A stretch of DNA of 62,564 bases from JBNPEO01 sp050490315 (GCF_050490315.1 NZ_JBNPEO010000015.1:1-62564); one strand, 5' to 3'; shown: positions 1 to 10,519, numbered from the stretch's first letter. Translations and numbers: made by a program. The notes: generated from the sequence alone by a model not told the origin.

Positions 1-1532
<1,532 letters not shown>

Positions 1533-1800
1533 CACACCAACACCCCCCACTTGTGGGTTGTGTTGGGTAAAGAGAACAAGACTGCTTGCGTCCACTATGT
1601 GGTTCCCAAACAACAACACCAAACCTGGTCACACCCAGGGGAGGCTGTTATTGAACAGGGAACAAAAAAACACAACAAAATACACAACAAAATACAGGAA
1701 CCAGTAACAAACACACCACGTGTTTGCCCATGGTTTATCCACTATTGTTGTAACCAAAGACTACCCGCCCCACCACATGGTTGGGGGACAGGGTCAAAGG
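1533..1800 (+). other. 23S-5S internal spacer
   Basis: About 270 bases between the 23S 3' end and the 5S 5' end. It holds an A-rich tract around 1660-1695 with repeated acaacaaaatac units, likely involved in rRNA processing pairing. No tRNA cloverleaf is visible. Confidence 0.7.
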
Positions 1801-1922
1801 GTTACGGCGGTCATAGCGTGGGGGAAACGCCCGGTCCCATTCCGAACCCGGAAGCTAAGGCCCACAGCGCCGATGGTACTGCACCTGGGAGGGTGTGGGA
1901 GAGTAGGACACCGCCGGACAAC
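1801..1922 (+). rRNA. rrf: 5S ribosomal RNA
   Basis: The start gttacggcggtcatagcgtg, internal cccggtcccattccgaaccc and terminal gtaggacaccgccggacaac are the canonical actinobacterial 5S sequence; the two ends pair to form helix I. It is co-oriented with the 23S gene and followed by a terminator. Confidence 0.96.
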
Positions 1923-1929
1923 CATTCAT

Positions 1930-1970
1930 AGTAAAGCCCCGCACCCACACAGGTACGGGGCTTTACTACT
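1930..1970 (+). terminator. rRNA operon terminator
   Basis: A perfect 12-bp stem, agtaaagccccg at 1930-1941 with cggggctttact at 1956-1967, lies directly after the 5S gene. It is a typical intrinsic terminator. Confidence 0.9.
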
Positions 1971-2444
1971 TTAACAACCACACACCGGCCCACACGACGC
2001 CGGCCCTGGAACCCCAACGCTCCGCCCGGCCAGGACAAAAGCTCTGTTAGTTCATATCCCGAACGGGCAGAAAACGGCCCTTAGAGGTGATTCTAAACAG
2101 CATCACCCACCCACTCGACGGTGTGTCTGATGTGGTTAAGGACGCGTAACAAGTGGGATGGCGCGTGCCGCGATGGCCGCGAAGCGTGCGGCGGAGTGGG
2201 GCTGGGAGGCGCGTAGCGGGGTCGAACGTTGTTTAGTTTGTGCGGATTATGGGCTAATCTCACTGTTCGCTGATTGTGAAATTTGGCCTAAATGGGGGCT
2301 AAAAACCCCGAAATCGGGCAAAAACACTGAAAACACGCGGATTTCTGCTGGCCTCAGCCGTTCAAACTGGTAAGTTTTCGAACAGTGGTTTCCTCGTACA
2401 CTGCGGGGAGACTCCAAGAATGATGAACGTCCAGGAGGACACAA
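1971..2444. other. Noncoding stretch between the rRNA operon and hup
   Basis: No convincing gene in about 470 bases. The last part is AT-richer than its surroundings and should contain the hup promoter; a TACACT hexamer at 2397-2402 is a possible -10 box but no good -35 box is paired with it. Confidence 0.5.
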
Positions 2445-2732
2445 ATGGCTAAGAACCGTAGTGAACTGGTAGCTGAGGTAGCAGGCAAGGCTGGCACCAG
2501 CCAGGCAGCAGTAAACTCCGTGCTCGACGCACTGTTCGAAGTTTTCGAGACTTCCGTTGCAGCTGGCGAAAAGATCACCATCCCGGGTTGGATGGCCATT
2601 GAGCGCACCGACCGTGCAGCACGCACCGGTCGCAACCCGCAGACGGGCGAGACCATCCAGATTGCAGCCGGCCACAGCGTTAAGCTGACCGCTGGTTCCA
2701 AGCTGAAGGCAGCTGTTTCTAACAAGAAGTAG
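2445..2732 (+). CDS. hup: HU-family nucleoid DNA-binding protein
   Basis: A 95-residue basic protein with the full HU fold. The N-terminal helices (MAKNRSELVAEVAGKAG) are followed by the beta-arm motif GRNPQTGETIQI around residues 62-73 and a lysine-rich end. It binds and bends DNA as a homodimer in the nucleoid. It lacks the long Lys/Ala/Pro tail of mycobacterial HupB, so it is the short form. The start is supported by the ribosome site ccaggagg at 2431. It is a single gene closed by its own terminator and marks the chromosomal backbone beside the copper relic. Confidence 0.96.
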   Translation: MAKNRSELVAEVAGKAGTSQAAVNSVLDALFEVFETSVAAGEKITIPGWMAIERTDRAARTGRNPQTGETIQIAAGHSVKLTAGSKLKAAVSNKK

Positions 2733-2745
2733 CCTTCGACTCCTC

Positions 2746-2777
2746 AAAGGACGGTGACCGTGTGGTCACCGTCCTTT
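2746..2777 (+). terminator. hup terminator
   Basis: A perfect 14-bp inverted repeat, aaaggacggtgacc at 2746-2759 and ggtcaccgtccttt at 2764-2777 with a 4-nt loop, begins 13 bases after the hup stop codon. Confidence 0.92.
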
Positions 2778-3082
2778 GTCGTTTAAGTCGAGTCTCGTTA
2801 GGACCTACAGGACATCAGTGTGTCTGTGGTGGGCTGAGCTTCTCAGCGCTGGCGTTACCTTGCTTGCAGTGGCAGCGGTGCCAGCAGTGTACGGAAAAGT
2901 TGTGGGCGTGGATCGCGTTGATGGAACGAATTCCCCAGCCCAGCGTCGTGATCATCGACGGAGGTTCCGGACGAGCTTCTGCCGTGTCAGTTTCAGAAGC
3001 CGTCTGAACGGCTTCTGGTTGGGGCTCTGCGCGGGGATCTGAGTTTGCGCGCATGAGGGGACGTTACGTCCGAAGCTGCTGG
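2778..3082. other. No recognisable gene
   Basis: About 300 bases between the hup terminator and the copper operator. Short open frames exist on both strands, but none shows a recognisable family or ribosome site. It probably contains the junction between the backbone and the decayed copper module. Confidence 0.4.
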
Positions 3083-3111
3083 CCAAGCATACCCCCTAGG
3101 GGTATGCTTGG
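3083..3111. promoter_or_regulatory. CsoR/CstR-type operator palindrome, relic copper module
   Basis: The core ataccccctaggggtat at 3089-3105 sits in a near-perfect extended palindrome (ccaagc...gcttgg). It closely matches the site at 41542-41568 in front of the intact CopZ/CopB operon, including the CTAG centre. It lies about 80 bases before the surviving 3' end of a copper ATPase gene, so it is probably the old promoter operator left after an internal deletion. Confidence 0.8.
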
Positions 3112-3189
3112 GGTGTTGAAAGTGAAGCGGGTTATCCAGGCTCCTCGAAATTCGGCGGGCCGTCACAGCCGTTCAACCCCAGCCCCAAA

Positions 3190-3351
3190 TACTCCGTCTC
3201 CGTTCCGCTCGCCGCCGGTGTGCTGGCCTTCGCCGGAGTTGTGCTCTCCCCTGCCTCGGGAGCGGTCCTGATGTCCATTTCCACCATTGCAGTCGCCCTG
3301 AACGCCCAGCTCCTGCGCCGGCTGAAACTCGATCCTTCTCTGGTCCGCTAA
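3190..3351 (+). pseudogene. 3' remnant of a CopB-type copper P-type ATPase gene
   Basis: Translation from 3190 to the TAA at 3349 gives 53 residues ending QLLRRLKLDPSLVR. They align nearly residue for residue with the last 53 residues of the intact ATPase at 38911-41040 (ending QLLRRLQLNPAQVR), covering the last transmembrane helices. The rest of the gene is missing and there is no start codon. The genes after it (DUF6153-like, DUF305) repeat the order of the intact operon, so this is a deletion relic of a second copper module. Confidence 0.92.
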
Positions 3352-3414
3352 ACTCGTCAGCCACTCGGGCCGGTAATCTTGAAGCCAACTAGATCGCACG
3401 GAAGGAGGAACACC

Positions 3415-3879
3415 ATGACCGCTATCTCAGCCCGGCGTGCAACGGCATTTCTCCGAGGCGCGCTCCTTCTCACGGGATTGCTGGCGCTCGTCGCCAGCAT
3501 TTTGGGCATGCACATTATGACCGGCACGCACGCCATGCCGGCGGTCACCGGTCATAACACGGGGGCACTGACCCACATGCAGGCCCTGGAGCACCGCGGC
3601 CACCTCGCGGACATCACCGCGGTCCCGGTGACCACCGCAGCGCCGGGTGTCACGCACGCAACAGCATCGTTATGCGACGATACGGGCGGGTGCACGATGA
3701 TGTCCACCATGGGCGGGAATTGCGTCCCCTATCCCGGGACCACGACACTGGCAGCGCCGCCTCCGGGCACGACGCCCCTGCCTTCCAGCAGCGGGCCCAT
3801 TACCGGCATTCCCAACATCGGGGACGAGTTCATTCCGCGAAGTCCTTCTCCGGGGCAACTTTCCATCAGCCGGACGTAA
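3415..3879 (+). CDS. DUF6153-like small membrane/secreted protein, copper-module copy 1
   Basis: A 154-residue protein starting at the ATG after the strong ribosome site gaaggagg at 3401. It has an N-terminal membrane segment (residues 11-33, LRGALLLTGLLALVASILGM). Scattered His/Met residues (MHIMTGTHAM) and two cysteines follow near CDDTGGCTMM, and the tail is proline/serine-rich, ending SPGQLSISRT. The paralog at 38369-38836 shares the start and the identical last ten residues. The family is uncharacterised; the His/Met content and constant pairing with copper genes suggest a periplasm-side metal-handling role, which is inference. Confidence 0.75.
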   Translation: MTAISARRATAFLRGALLLTGLLALVASILGMHIMTGTHAMPAVTGHNTGALTHMQALEHRGHLADITAVPVTTAAPGVTHATASLCDDTGGCTMMSTMGGNCVPYPGTTTLAAPPPGTTPLPSSSGPITGIPNIGDEFIPRSPSPGQLSISRT

Positions 3880-4017
3880 ACGGTCAAGCTGCGCTGTGTC
3901 CTGCCCGGCGCGCCCCGCTCACCCGATACGCGCCTGCCTGCCGTTCAGCTCGGTTACGGGCGTATTCTCCGGCGTCATGCAACAACGACAATTCGATGAT
4001 TGAAGGACTTGAACTCC

Positions 4018-4629
4018 ATGAAGAAAACTCTGACAATTTCTGCCCTTACCCTTGCCTCGGTGATAGCCCTTGCGGGCTGTGCGGGGACCTCCGGGAGTGC
4101 ACCTGCCAGCCACATGCCGGGCATGGGCCAACACGAAATGGGGATGGCCTCGAGCTCGGCCTCGTCCTCCTCGGACCACAATGGGGCGGACACCATGTTC
4201 ACCCAAGGGATGATCCCGCACCACGCCCAGGCCGTGGAAATGAGCGACATGATGCTCAAGAAGCAGGGCATGGATGCCCGGATCACTGCTCTCGCCACCA
4301 AGATCAAGGCCGCGCAGGCGCCCGAAATTGAGCAGATGACGGGCTGGCTCACGAGCTGGAACGAACCGACGCAGATGGCGTCCGGCCATGGAATGGGCAA
4401 CGGGATGATGGGCGATGATGACTTGAAGGCGCTCGATTCCGCCCAGGGTACTGACGCGGCCAAGCTCTTCCTGACCCGGATGATCGCCCATCACGAGGGG
4501 GCTGTTGCAATGGCCACGACTGAAATCAGCCAAGGCAGGAACCCTGACGCGATCCAACTGAGCAAGGCAATCGTGACCTCCCAGACAGCCGAGATCAAGG
4601 AAATGCAGGATCTGCTGGCCACCGTCTGA
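4018..4629 (+). CDS. DUF305 lipoprotein, copper-module copy 1
   Basis: A 203-residue lipoprotein. The signal peptide ends in the lipobox LAGC at about residue 26, and two DUF305 repeats follow. Each repeat has the Met/His metal-ligand pattern: MFTQGMIPHHAQAVEMSDMM and MIAHHEGAVAMA. DUF305 proteins are ferritin-like helical proteins often linked to copper. The start at 4018 is chosen for the signal peptide and the upstream aaggac; a TTG at 4000 is less likely. The paralog at 37613-38230 is about 75-80% similar by eye. It sits after the DUF6153-like gene, as in the intact copper operon. Confidence 0.88.
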   Translation: MKKTLTISALTLASVIALAGCAGTSGSAPASHMPGMGQHEMGMASSSASSSSDHNGADTMFTQGMIPHHAQAVEMSDMMLKKQGMDARITALATKIKAAQAPEIEQMTGWLTSWNEPTQMASGHGMGNGMMGDDDLKALDSAQGTDAAKLFLTRMIAHHEGAVAMATTEISQGRNPDAIQLSKAIVTSQTAEIKEMQDLLATV

Positions 4630-4643
4630 CCGGTGTCCGCCGG

Positions 4644-4666
4644 TGCCGGCCCGTCACGGGCCGGCA
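4644..4666 (+). terminator. GC-rich hairpin after the relic copper module
   Basis: A perfect 10-bp stem, tgccggcccg at 4644-4653 with cgggccggca at 4657-4666 and a 3-nt loop, starts 15 bases after the DUF305 stop. There is no U tract, so it may be a processing or pausing hairpin instead. Confidence 0.5.
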
Positions 4667-4672
4667 TCGGCC

Positions 4673-4780
4673 GGTGTCAACGAGCGCAACGTGCGCAGGC
4701 TCATCGCTGGATTGAAAGAGATTGGCATCGGTATCGAATCCGTGCCTGGCCCGCACGGCGGGTATCAGTTGAGACCGGGC
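4673..4780 (+). pseudogene. Scrap of an HTH (WYL/DeoR-like) transcriptional regulator
   Basis: The translated segment VNERNVRRLIAGLKEIGI followed by IESVPGPHGGYQLRPG is the recognition helix plus wing of the HTH domain that starts WYL-type regulators. The first helix, the WYL domain and any start codon are absent. It reads straight into unrelated sequence, so it is a decayed fragment. Confidence 0.6.
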
Positions 4781-4805
4781 CACTTTTACCAAGCGTCTTC
4801 GGGGA

Positions 4806-5006
4806 ATGATGAAACACGTCGCCTTCTTCCGGGATGTCAACTTTGGCAAGCCAGGCAGCCCAACAAGCACCAATGGCCTTGGCGAAACACGGCACCTCGC
4901 CGATGGCTACGCCCTGAGTGCGTGCTGGGACCGGAAAACTTCTGCCGGAGACGCAATCAGCCGAGCATTGCCGTCCCATATAGATTTCCCCTGCAAAACA
5001 GTGTGA
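4806..5006 (+). pseudogene. 5' fragment of a DUF1697 gene
   Basis: The frame starts MKHVAFFRDVNFGKPGSPT, which resembles the start of DUF1697 proteins. Similarity ends after about 20 residues, far short of the usual 170-180, and the rest of the 66-residue frame is not family-like. It probably lost its 3' part together with the neighbouring regulator. The tie to DUF1697 rests on the first 19 residues only. Confidence 0.5.
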
Positions 5007-5221
5007 ACCAAGAGCCACTGCGTTGGGCCTTGCGACATTTAGCGCTGCAAAGAATGCGACATTTACCGTTGAAAATCACTCCTCAGCACAGGGCGGTTCA
5101 AGTCTGGGCTGGATAAGCACCTACTCTTCGGTCTTCATCCACCGAAAGCGTTCTCGCACCAGGCCGCAGCTGTTACGTGGCAGCTGGGTTAGTGCCCACG
5201 GATTAGCCCCACCCCCTGCCT

Positions 5222-7501
5222 GTGCAAGACAATAGAAGGGTGTCATCTGTCAGGAACCAACCCCATGCCCCGCAAGAGCCCACCCATCAGCAAAAAGCGA
5301 AGTCTATGCTGGCGAACAATGGCTTGAACCGGGGCACAGCTCCGGACAATGGCGTAAGCCTTGTCTGGCAGCTCCTAGGCATCGCAGCCTTGGTTATTGG
5401 GCTGGGAGCTGGTTTGATCCTCACTGGCGGCTTGTTGGCCCGGGAGGTTTCGGATCCCGGCGCATTGGTTCGTTGGGGTTTACCGATTGCAAAGACGGTT
5501 CTCAACGTCTCTATGGCCACAGTGATTGGCGGCTTGATCTTTGCCACCACCATCCTTCCTCACAAACTAACCGGTACCCGCGCCAGCAAAGTCAGGGATG
5601 TCTCTCCAGAGCATCCGGCGTTTGCACGTGCGCTCTCGGTGGCGGGCATAGCCTCTGTTCTATGGACGTTGTCTTCCATCGCCGTGCTGGTATTCACCTA
5701 CGCAGACATGTCTGGTCAGCCGCTGGCCGGTGACCGGGAGTACACCAACGCACTGGTGTACTTTATGACCGACTTCCCTAACGGCCGCGGAGCAGTGGCC
5801 GTAGTGATTGTTTCCGCTCTAGTCACCACAGCACTTTTTGGTATCCGCTCACTCACGGGCCTAGCCCTGACGCTCGCCTTGGCGATCGGCGGTCTCATTC
5901 CACCAGCCCTCAACGGCCACGCAGCCAGCTCCAGCGACCACGAAGGGGCAGTGAACTCCATTGGCCTGCACCTTTTGGGTGTCTGCGCTTGGGTAGGCGG
6001 CATTGTGATCCTCGCAGCGGTCTCCGACGTACTGGCAAAGTCCGGCGCCAAATCCGGCGCCAAGGCAGCCACCAAGTCGAGCGCGAAGGCCACCGGTAAA
6101 AACAGCAACAACACCCAAAGAGCCAACCTCAAGCTGGACCTGACCACTCAAACTTTGAAGCGGTTCTCATCACTGGCAGGGTTCGCCTTCGTTTTGGTGT
6201 TCGCCTCGGGTGTGATTAGCGCGAGCATCAGGGTGACCTCATGGCATGACCTATTCACCTCGAGCTACGGTCAGCTGATCATCATCAAAACCATTGCCGC
6301 CCTGATCCTCGGCGCTGTGGGCCTGATGCACCGCCAATGGGTGATCCCGCAGCTGGGCCGCCCGGGCTTCGCTGTCCGCCGTGTGCTGTGGCAATTGATC
6401 ATCGTTGAACTTTTGGTGATGGGTGCGACGTCGGGAATTGCAGTTGCGTTGGCCAGTTCCGCGCCGCCGACTGTCACTAGTTACGCGCCGGACGCGACTC
6501 CCGCTTTTATCCTCAGTGGCTATGAACTGCCACCCGAACCCACGATGGAGCGTTGGGTTAGCGAGTGGCGCATGGATTGGCTGTGGATCACAGTGGTCTT
6601 GGCTTTGGCCGTGGCGTACATTCTGGGCATCCGCAAATTGCGTGCTCGTGGCGACTCATGGCCCGTGTTCCGCACCGTCGCATGGTTTATTGGTTTGCTC
6701 GCACTGACTTACATCACCTCCGGCCCGCCGGCTGTGTATGGCCGCGTGCTGTTTTCCGCGCACATGGTGGACCACATGGCGTTGACCATGGTTGCCCCGC
6801 TGTTCCTGGTGGTGGGCTCGCCCGTGACACTTGCGCTGCGGTCTCTGACTCCGCGTGGGGATGGCAGCCGTGGACTGCGTGAATGGCTCCTCTTGTTTGT
6901 TCATTCCAAGTTCTCGCAACTCATCACGCACCCGCTGTTCGCGGCGGCCAACTTTGCCGGCTCCATTGTGCTGTTCTACTTCTCCGATGCTTTTGGCTTT
7001 GCGATGAAGGATCACGTGGGCCACGAGTTGATGAACTTCCACTTCTTGATGACTGGCTACATTTTTGTCCAGACCATGATTGGCAGTGACCCGCTTCCAC
7101 GCCGCGCTGCATACCCGCTGCGCCTCTTGCTGCTGTTGGCAACTATGGCCTTCCACGCGTTCTTCGGCGTCTCGATTATGGGCGGTACCGGTTTGCTGGC
7201 GGCTGATTACTTTGGCAACTTGGGCCGGCCGTGGGGCCTCTCGGCGTTGGCCGATCAGCAATTGGGCGGCGGCGTTGCGTGGGGGATCGGCGAAGTGCCA
7301 ACCCTTTTGGTGGCGATTGGTGTGGCCGTGATGTGGTCCCGCTCGGATGAGCGCGAAACAAAACGCAAAGACCGCGCAGCCGACAGGAATAACGACGCCG
7401 ATCTGACCGCTTACAACGATATGTTTGCCAAACTCGCGGCTAGGGAAAGACCAACCGGCACCAGCGCAAACGTCAACACCGAATCGAAGGAGTCCTTATG
7501 A
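5222..7501 (+). CDS. CopD/CtaG fusion copper-related membrane protein
   Basis: A 759-residue polytopic membrane protein. The N-terminal half has about eight or nine helices and ends in a CopD-type copper-import domain. The C-terminal half (from about residue 470) is a CtaG/caa3-type oxidase-assembly domain with the motif HMVDHMALTMVAPLF, a later HELMNFHF and an HAFFGVSIMG helix. Such fusions are common in actinobacteria and probably deliver copper to respiratory oxidase. The start is uncertain: GTG 5222, GTG 5240 or ATG 5306 are in frame and none has a strong ribosome site. The stop overlaps the next start by ATGA. Confidence 0.9.
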   Translation: MQDNRRVSSVRNQPHAPQEPTHQQKAKSMLANNGLNRGTAPDNGVSLVWQLLGIAALVIGLGAGLILTGGLLAREVSDPGALVRWGLPIAKTVLNVSMATVIGGLIFATTILPHKLTGTRASKVRDVSPEHPAFARALSVAGIASVLWTLSSIAVLVFTYADMSGQPLAGDREYTNALVYFMTDFPNGRGAVAVVIVSALVTTALFGIRSLTGLALTLALAIGGLIPPALNGHAASSSDHEGAVNSIGLHLLGVCAWVGGIVILAAVSDVLAKSGAKSGAKAATKSSAKATGKNSNNTQRANLKLDLTTQTLKRFSSLAGFAFVLVFASGVISASIRVTSWHDLFTSSYGQLIIIKTIAALILGAVGLMHRQWVIPQLGRPGFAVRRVLWQLIIVELLVMGATSGIAVALASSAPPTVTSYAPDATPAFILSGYELPPEPTMERWVSEWRMDWLWITVVLALAVAYILGIRKLRARGDSWPVFRTVAWFIGLLALTYITSGPPAVYGRVLFSAHMVDHMALTMVAPLFLVVGSPVTLALRSLTPRGDGSRGLREWLLLFVHSKFSQLITHPLFAAANFAGSIVLFYFSDAFGFAMKDHVGHELMNFHFLMTGYIFVQTMIGSDPLPRRAAYPLRLLLLLATMAFHAFFGVSIMGGTGLLAADYFGNLGRPWGLSALADQQLGGGVAWGIGEVPTLLVAIGVAVMWSRSDERETKRKDRAADRNNDADLTAYNDMFAKLAARERPTGTSANVNTESKESL

Positions 7502-9465
7502 CCAGCACAGCCCCCACAGCGTCGCTCCGTACGCAGGGCCGTGTTCGCGCCTCCGAATTGGTGGGACGCGGTTGGCTGAATACCGGTGGAACGCAACTGG
7601 ACCTCGAGGCATTGCGCGGCAAAATTGTGCTGCTCGATTTCTGGACTTTCTGCTGCATCAACTGCCTGCACGTATTGGACGAGCTGCGCCCACTCGAGGA
7701 GCAGTACTCGGACGTGTTGGTCACCGTTGGTGTGCACTCGCCGAAGTTTGAGCATGAAGCTGACCCGGTTGCCCTAGCGGCCGCCGTTGAGCGCTACGAG
7801 ATCCACCACCCGGTGCTGGATGATCCTGAGCTGGACACGTGGAAAGCTTATGCAGCACGCGCTTGGCCCACCCTGGTGGTCATTGACCCCGAGGGTTACA
7901 TTGTGGCCAACCTCTCCGGCGAAGGACACGCAGGCGGTCTTGCCGTTCTGATTCCTGAGTTGATTGCCGAGCACGAAGCCAAGGGCACGCTCCACCGCGG
8001 CGACGGCCCGTACATTGCACCTGAAGCTACTGCTGGTACGCTCCGTTTCCCCGGTAAGGCACTTTTCCTGCCGGCAGACGGGGACCAGAGTGCTGCAGGC
8101 AGTTGGCTGGTCACGGACACCGGCCACCACCGTTTGGTGCGCTTGGCAACCGATTTTGAAACGGTCCTGGACACCTACGGTTCCGGAACCAAGGGATACA
8201 ACGACGGCGACAGCACCGCCGCCCAGTTCAACGAACCTCAAGGCTTGACCCTTCTACCGGCAGTCGTGGCAGAAAAGGCCGGTTACGACGTCGTTATTGC
8301 CGACTCTGTTAACCACCGTCTGCGGGGGCTGAACCTCAGCACTGGCGCGGTAACCACTTTGGCTGGCAATGGTGTGCAGCGGCTGTTGGAGGCCGGTCCG
8401 GCACGTGTTGATAACGACGGCGCCGCAACAGACGGTGCCTTGGCATCTGATCCGCTTCAGGTCGCGCTGAGCTCCCCGTGGGACGTTGTCTGGTCTCAAA
8501 AGTTGAGCGCCGTGGTAGTGGCGATGGCCGGTGTGCACCAGATTTTCAGTTTTGACCCGGCCACCGGTGCTGTGAAGATCCTTGCGGGCAACGGGCTTGA
8601 AGGCTTGTTGGACGGCCCCGCCGATCAATCGTGGTTTGCGCAGTCTTCCGGCTTGGCGGAGGACGCCGAAGGCAACATTTGGGTGGCCGATTCTGAGACC
8701 TCGGCGCTGCGCAAGCTGGTGATTGCTGATGATCAGTCCGTCACTGTGGAAACTGCTGTGGGTAAGGGCTTGTTTGATTTTGGCTTCCGTGACGGCGCTG
8801 CCGCCGAAGCCCGCTTGCAGCACCCCTTGGGTGTTACTGTCCTGCCGGACGGTTCCGTGGCCATCGCTGACACCTACAACGGTGCAGTGCGCCGCTTCGA
8901 CCCCAGCACTGGCACTGTTTCAACCTTGGCTCGTGGTCTTTCTGAACCATCTGACGTGATTGTGGACCACACGCACGTCGCCGGGGAGGAGCCGCTCCTG
9001 GTGGTGGTTGAAGCGAACAAGCACCAGCTGGTGTACGTGCCAATCCCCAAGGAAGCGCAGCAGGTTGACGAAGGCGCCTCCCAGACGCAACGGCCCAAGA
9101 GCCCTGTTGCGGCTGGTCCTTTTGATCTGACAGTTCGGTTTAAGGCACCTACTGGTCAGAAGCTGGATGACCGTTGGGGGGATCCCACTCAGTTGAAGAT
9201 TTCTTCCACACCGCCTGAGCTTTTGGTCTCCGGCGGCGGAACGTCGGTAGGTCTCAAGCGCACCCTAGAACTGTCCGGTGATGTTCCTGAGGGTATCTTG
9301 CACATCACCGCGCGTGCCGCGGCCTGTGACGGCCCGGAAAACGAGGACGGGGAAATTCCGGACCACGCTGCGTGCCACCTATACCAGCAGGACTGGGGCA
9401 TTCCGGTTCTTTTGCAGTCCGACGGCGACACTGAACTGGTGTTGGACCTGCGCGGAATGGACTAA
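7498..9465 (+). CDS. Thioredoxin-fold protein with NHL-repeat beta-propeller (NHLRC2-like)
   Basis: A 655-residue protein. Residues about 25-150 form a TlpA-like thioredoxin domain with the redox motif CCINC in LDFWTFCCINCLHVL. Residues about 185-500 carry NHL-type propeller repeats such as DTGHHRLVRL, DSVNHRLRGLN and DTYNGAVRRFD. A C-terminal beta domain follows. No signal peptide is visible. The gene overlaps the CopD/CtaG stop by four bases, so the two are translationally coupled and may cooperate in thiol/copper maturation of the respiratory chain (inference). Confidence 0.9.
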   Translation: MTSTAPTASLRTQGRVRASELVGRGWLNTGGTQLDLEALRGKIVLLDFWTFCCINCLHVLDELRPLEEQYSDVLVTVGVHSPKFEHEADPVALAAAVERYEIHHPVLDDPELDTWKAYAARAWPTLVVIDPEGYIVANLSGEGHAGGLAVLIPELIAEHEAKGTLHRGDGPYIAPEATAGTLRFPGKALFLPADGDQSAAGSWLVTDTGHHRLVRLATDFETVLDTYGSGTKGYNDGDSTAAQFNEPQGLTLLPAVVAEKAGYDVVIADSVNHRLRGLNLSTGAVTTLAGNGVQRLLEAGPARVDNDGAATDGALASDPLQVALSSPWDVVWSQKLSAVVVAMAGVHQIFSFDPATGAVKILAGNGLEGLLDGPADQSWFAQSSGLAEDAEGNIWVADSETSALRKLVIADDQSVTVETAVGKGLFDFGFRDGAAAEARLQHPLGVTVLPDGSVAIADTYNGAVRRFDPSTGTVSTLARGLSEPSDVIVDHTHVAGEEPLLVVVEANKHQLVYVPIPKEAQQVDEGASQTQRPKSPVAAGPFDLTVRFKAPTGQKLDDRWGDPTQLKISSTPPELLVSGGGTSVGLKRTLELSGDVPEGILHITARAAACDGPENEDGEIPDHAACHLYQQDWGIPVLLQSDGDTELVLDLRGMD

Positions 9466-9495
9466 CTCGCCGCTAAAGCATCCGGTGGGAGCGGG

Positions 9496-9524
9496 CTAGC
9501 GAATGAGTGCCGCAGACTCGCTAG
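9496..9524. terminator. Hairpin between convergent genes
   Basis: The inverted repeat ctagcga at 9496-9502 and tcgctag at 9518-9524 lies between the NHL gene stop and the convergent gene; its right arm overlaps that gene's stop codon. The stem is short and there is no U tract, so its role as a terminator is uncertain. Confidence 0.4.
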
Positions 9525-10519
9525 TACGTGACCACCGGGGTGACGGTGATCTTGTCGGCGCCAACGTTCAGTTCAGTGGTGAAGCTGAAGTCGTGGACCA
9601 CCTTCAGGGTGGAGATTTCACCGGTGAACAGGTCCTGTTCGCGCGCTGTGAGCTGCGCTGTGCCCTTCAACGGCGCAACTACCCAATGTCCCTCAAACGG
9701 TTCGATGCTGACCTTGGGGTAGTCCTTGATGGCCCACTTGATGGTGCCGTCCTCTACCCGGTTGGTGCTCACGTGATAGAACGGGCAATTCGGTTGTAGC
9801 TGTTGTTGCTTGGTGGCCTCGGCTGCACAATCATCCAGGTACTTTTTGAGCTGGCCGCCAACAGCATTCCTCAGGGCTGTGTTGGCTTGGGTGGCAAGGT
9901 TGAGGCCGGGCAGTTCTTCACGAGCCGAAGTGACGGTGGCTCGTTGGGGTGCTGCTGTGAAGTATTCGGACGTGAAGCTGGCCTCATATTCGCCCGGGTA
10001 AAAAACTGCGAAGCTTGCTTTCCCATTGGGCGCGTTGACGGGTTTTCCGTTGAGCTCAACTTCAACGGAGTTCACCACGGAAACGTTCACGGTGGGCAGG
10101 GTAGAGGGCACTAGGCTCCACTTGTTAAAGAACAGCCACTGTGTGCCAGTCTTTTCCAGCAAGAATTCGGTTTTCAGGTGGCTGCCGTCAATGGTGTACT
10201 CCACCGGGACCATCATCTGGCCGCCGTCGCGCGGTTCAGGGGAACCGAGTTTGACGTCATCCACCCGTGAGCTGGCCGTCTTGAGTGCAGCACCATCCAG
10301 CATCGCCGCATTAGCTGCTGGCACGTTGGCGCGCAGCAGGCCTAGAGCTTTGGCACCGTCCCCATTGTGCAGGGCAGCCAAATATTCACGCACCGGCTCT
10401 TGCGGGCCGGCGGCACCGTTGTTCACCAGGGTGATTGTCACAATGGCCGCAGCGATCGCCAACAGTAGACCAGTCAGCCAACCGGCTGCGATCTTTATGA
10501 GGGCCTGACTCATCTGCAT
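9521..10519 (-). CDS. Uncharacterised membrane-anchored extracytoplasmic protein
   Basis: A 332-residue protein with one N-terminal transmembrane helix (residues about 7-34, IKIAAGWLTGLLLAIAAAIV). A DUF4878-like region then reads REYLAALHNGDGAKALGLL, followed by beta-rich segments and a Cys pair (DDCAAEA and NCPFYH). It is probably anchored facing outward. An ATG two codons later is an equally possible start. I do not recognise a specific family. It lies after the HerA-like ATPase gene in the same direction. Confidence 0.75.
   Translation of the reverse strand: MQMSQALIKIAAGWLTGLLLAIAAAIVTITLVNNGAAGPQEPVREYLAALHNGDGAKALGLLRANVPAANAAMLDGAALKTASSRVDDVKLGSPEPRDGGQMMVPVEYTIDGSHLKTEFLLEKTGTQWLFFNKWSLVPSTLPTVNVSVVNSVEVELNGKPVNAPNGKASFAVFYPGEYEASFTSEYFTAAPQRATVTSAREELPGLNLATQANTALRNAVGGQLKKYLDDCAAEATKQQQLQPNCPFYHVSTNRVEDGTIKWAIKDYPKVSIEPFEGHWVVAPLKGTAQLTAREQDLFTGEISTLKVVHDFSFTTELNVGADKITVTPVVTY

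Noticed and set aside
3053..3271. Plus-strand frame of 72 codons through the copper ATPase remnant
   Set aside because: It reads the remnant in the wrong frame; the correct frame at 3190-3351 matches the ATPase C-terminus.
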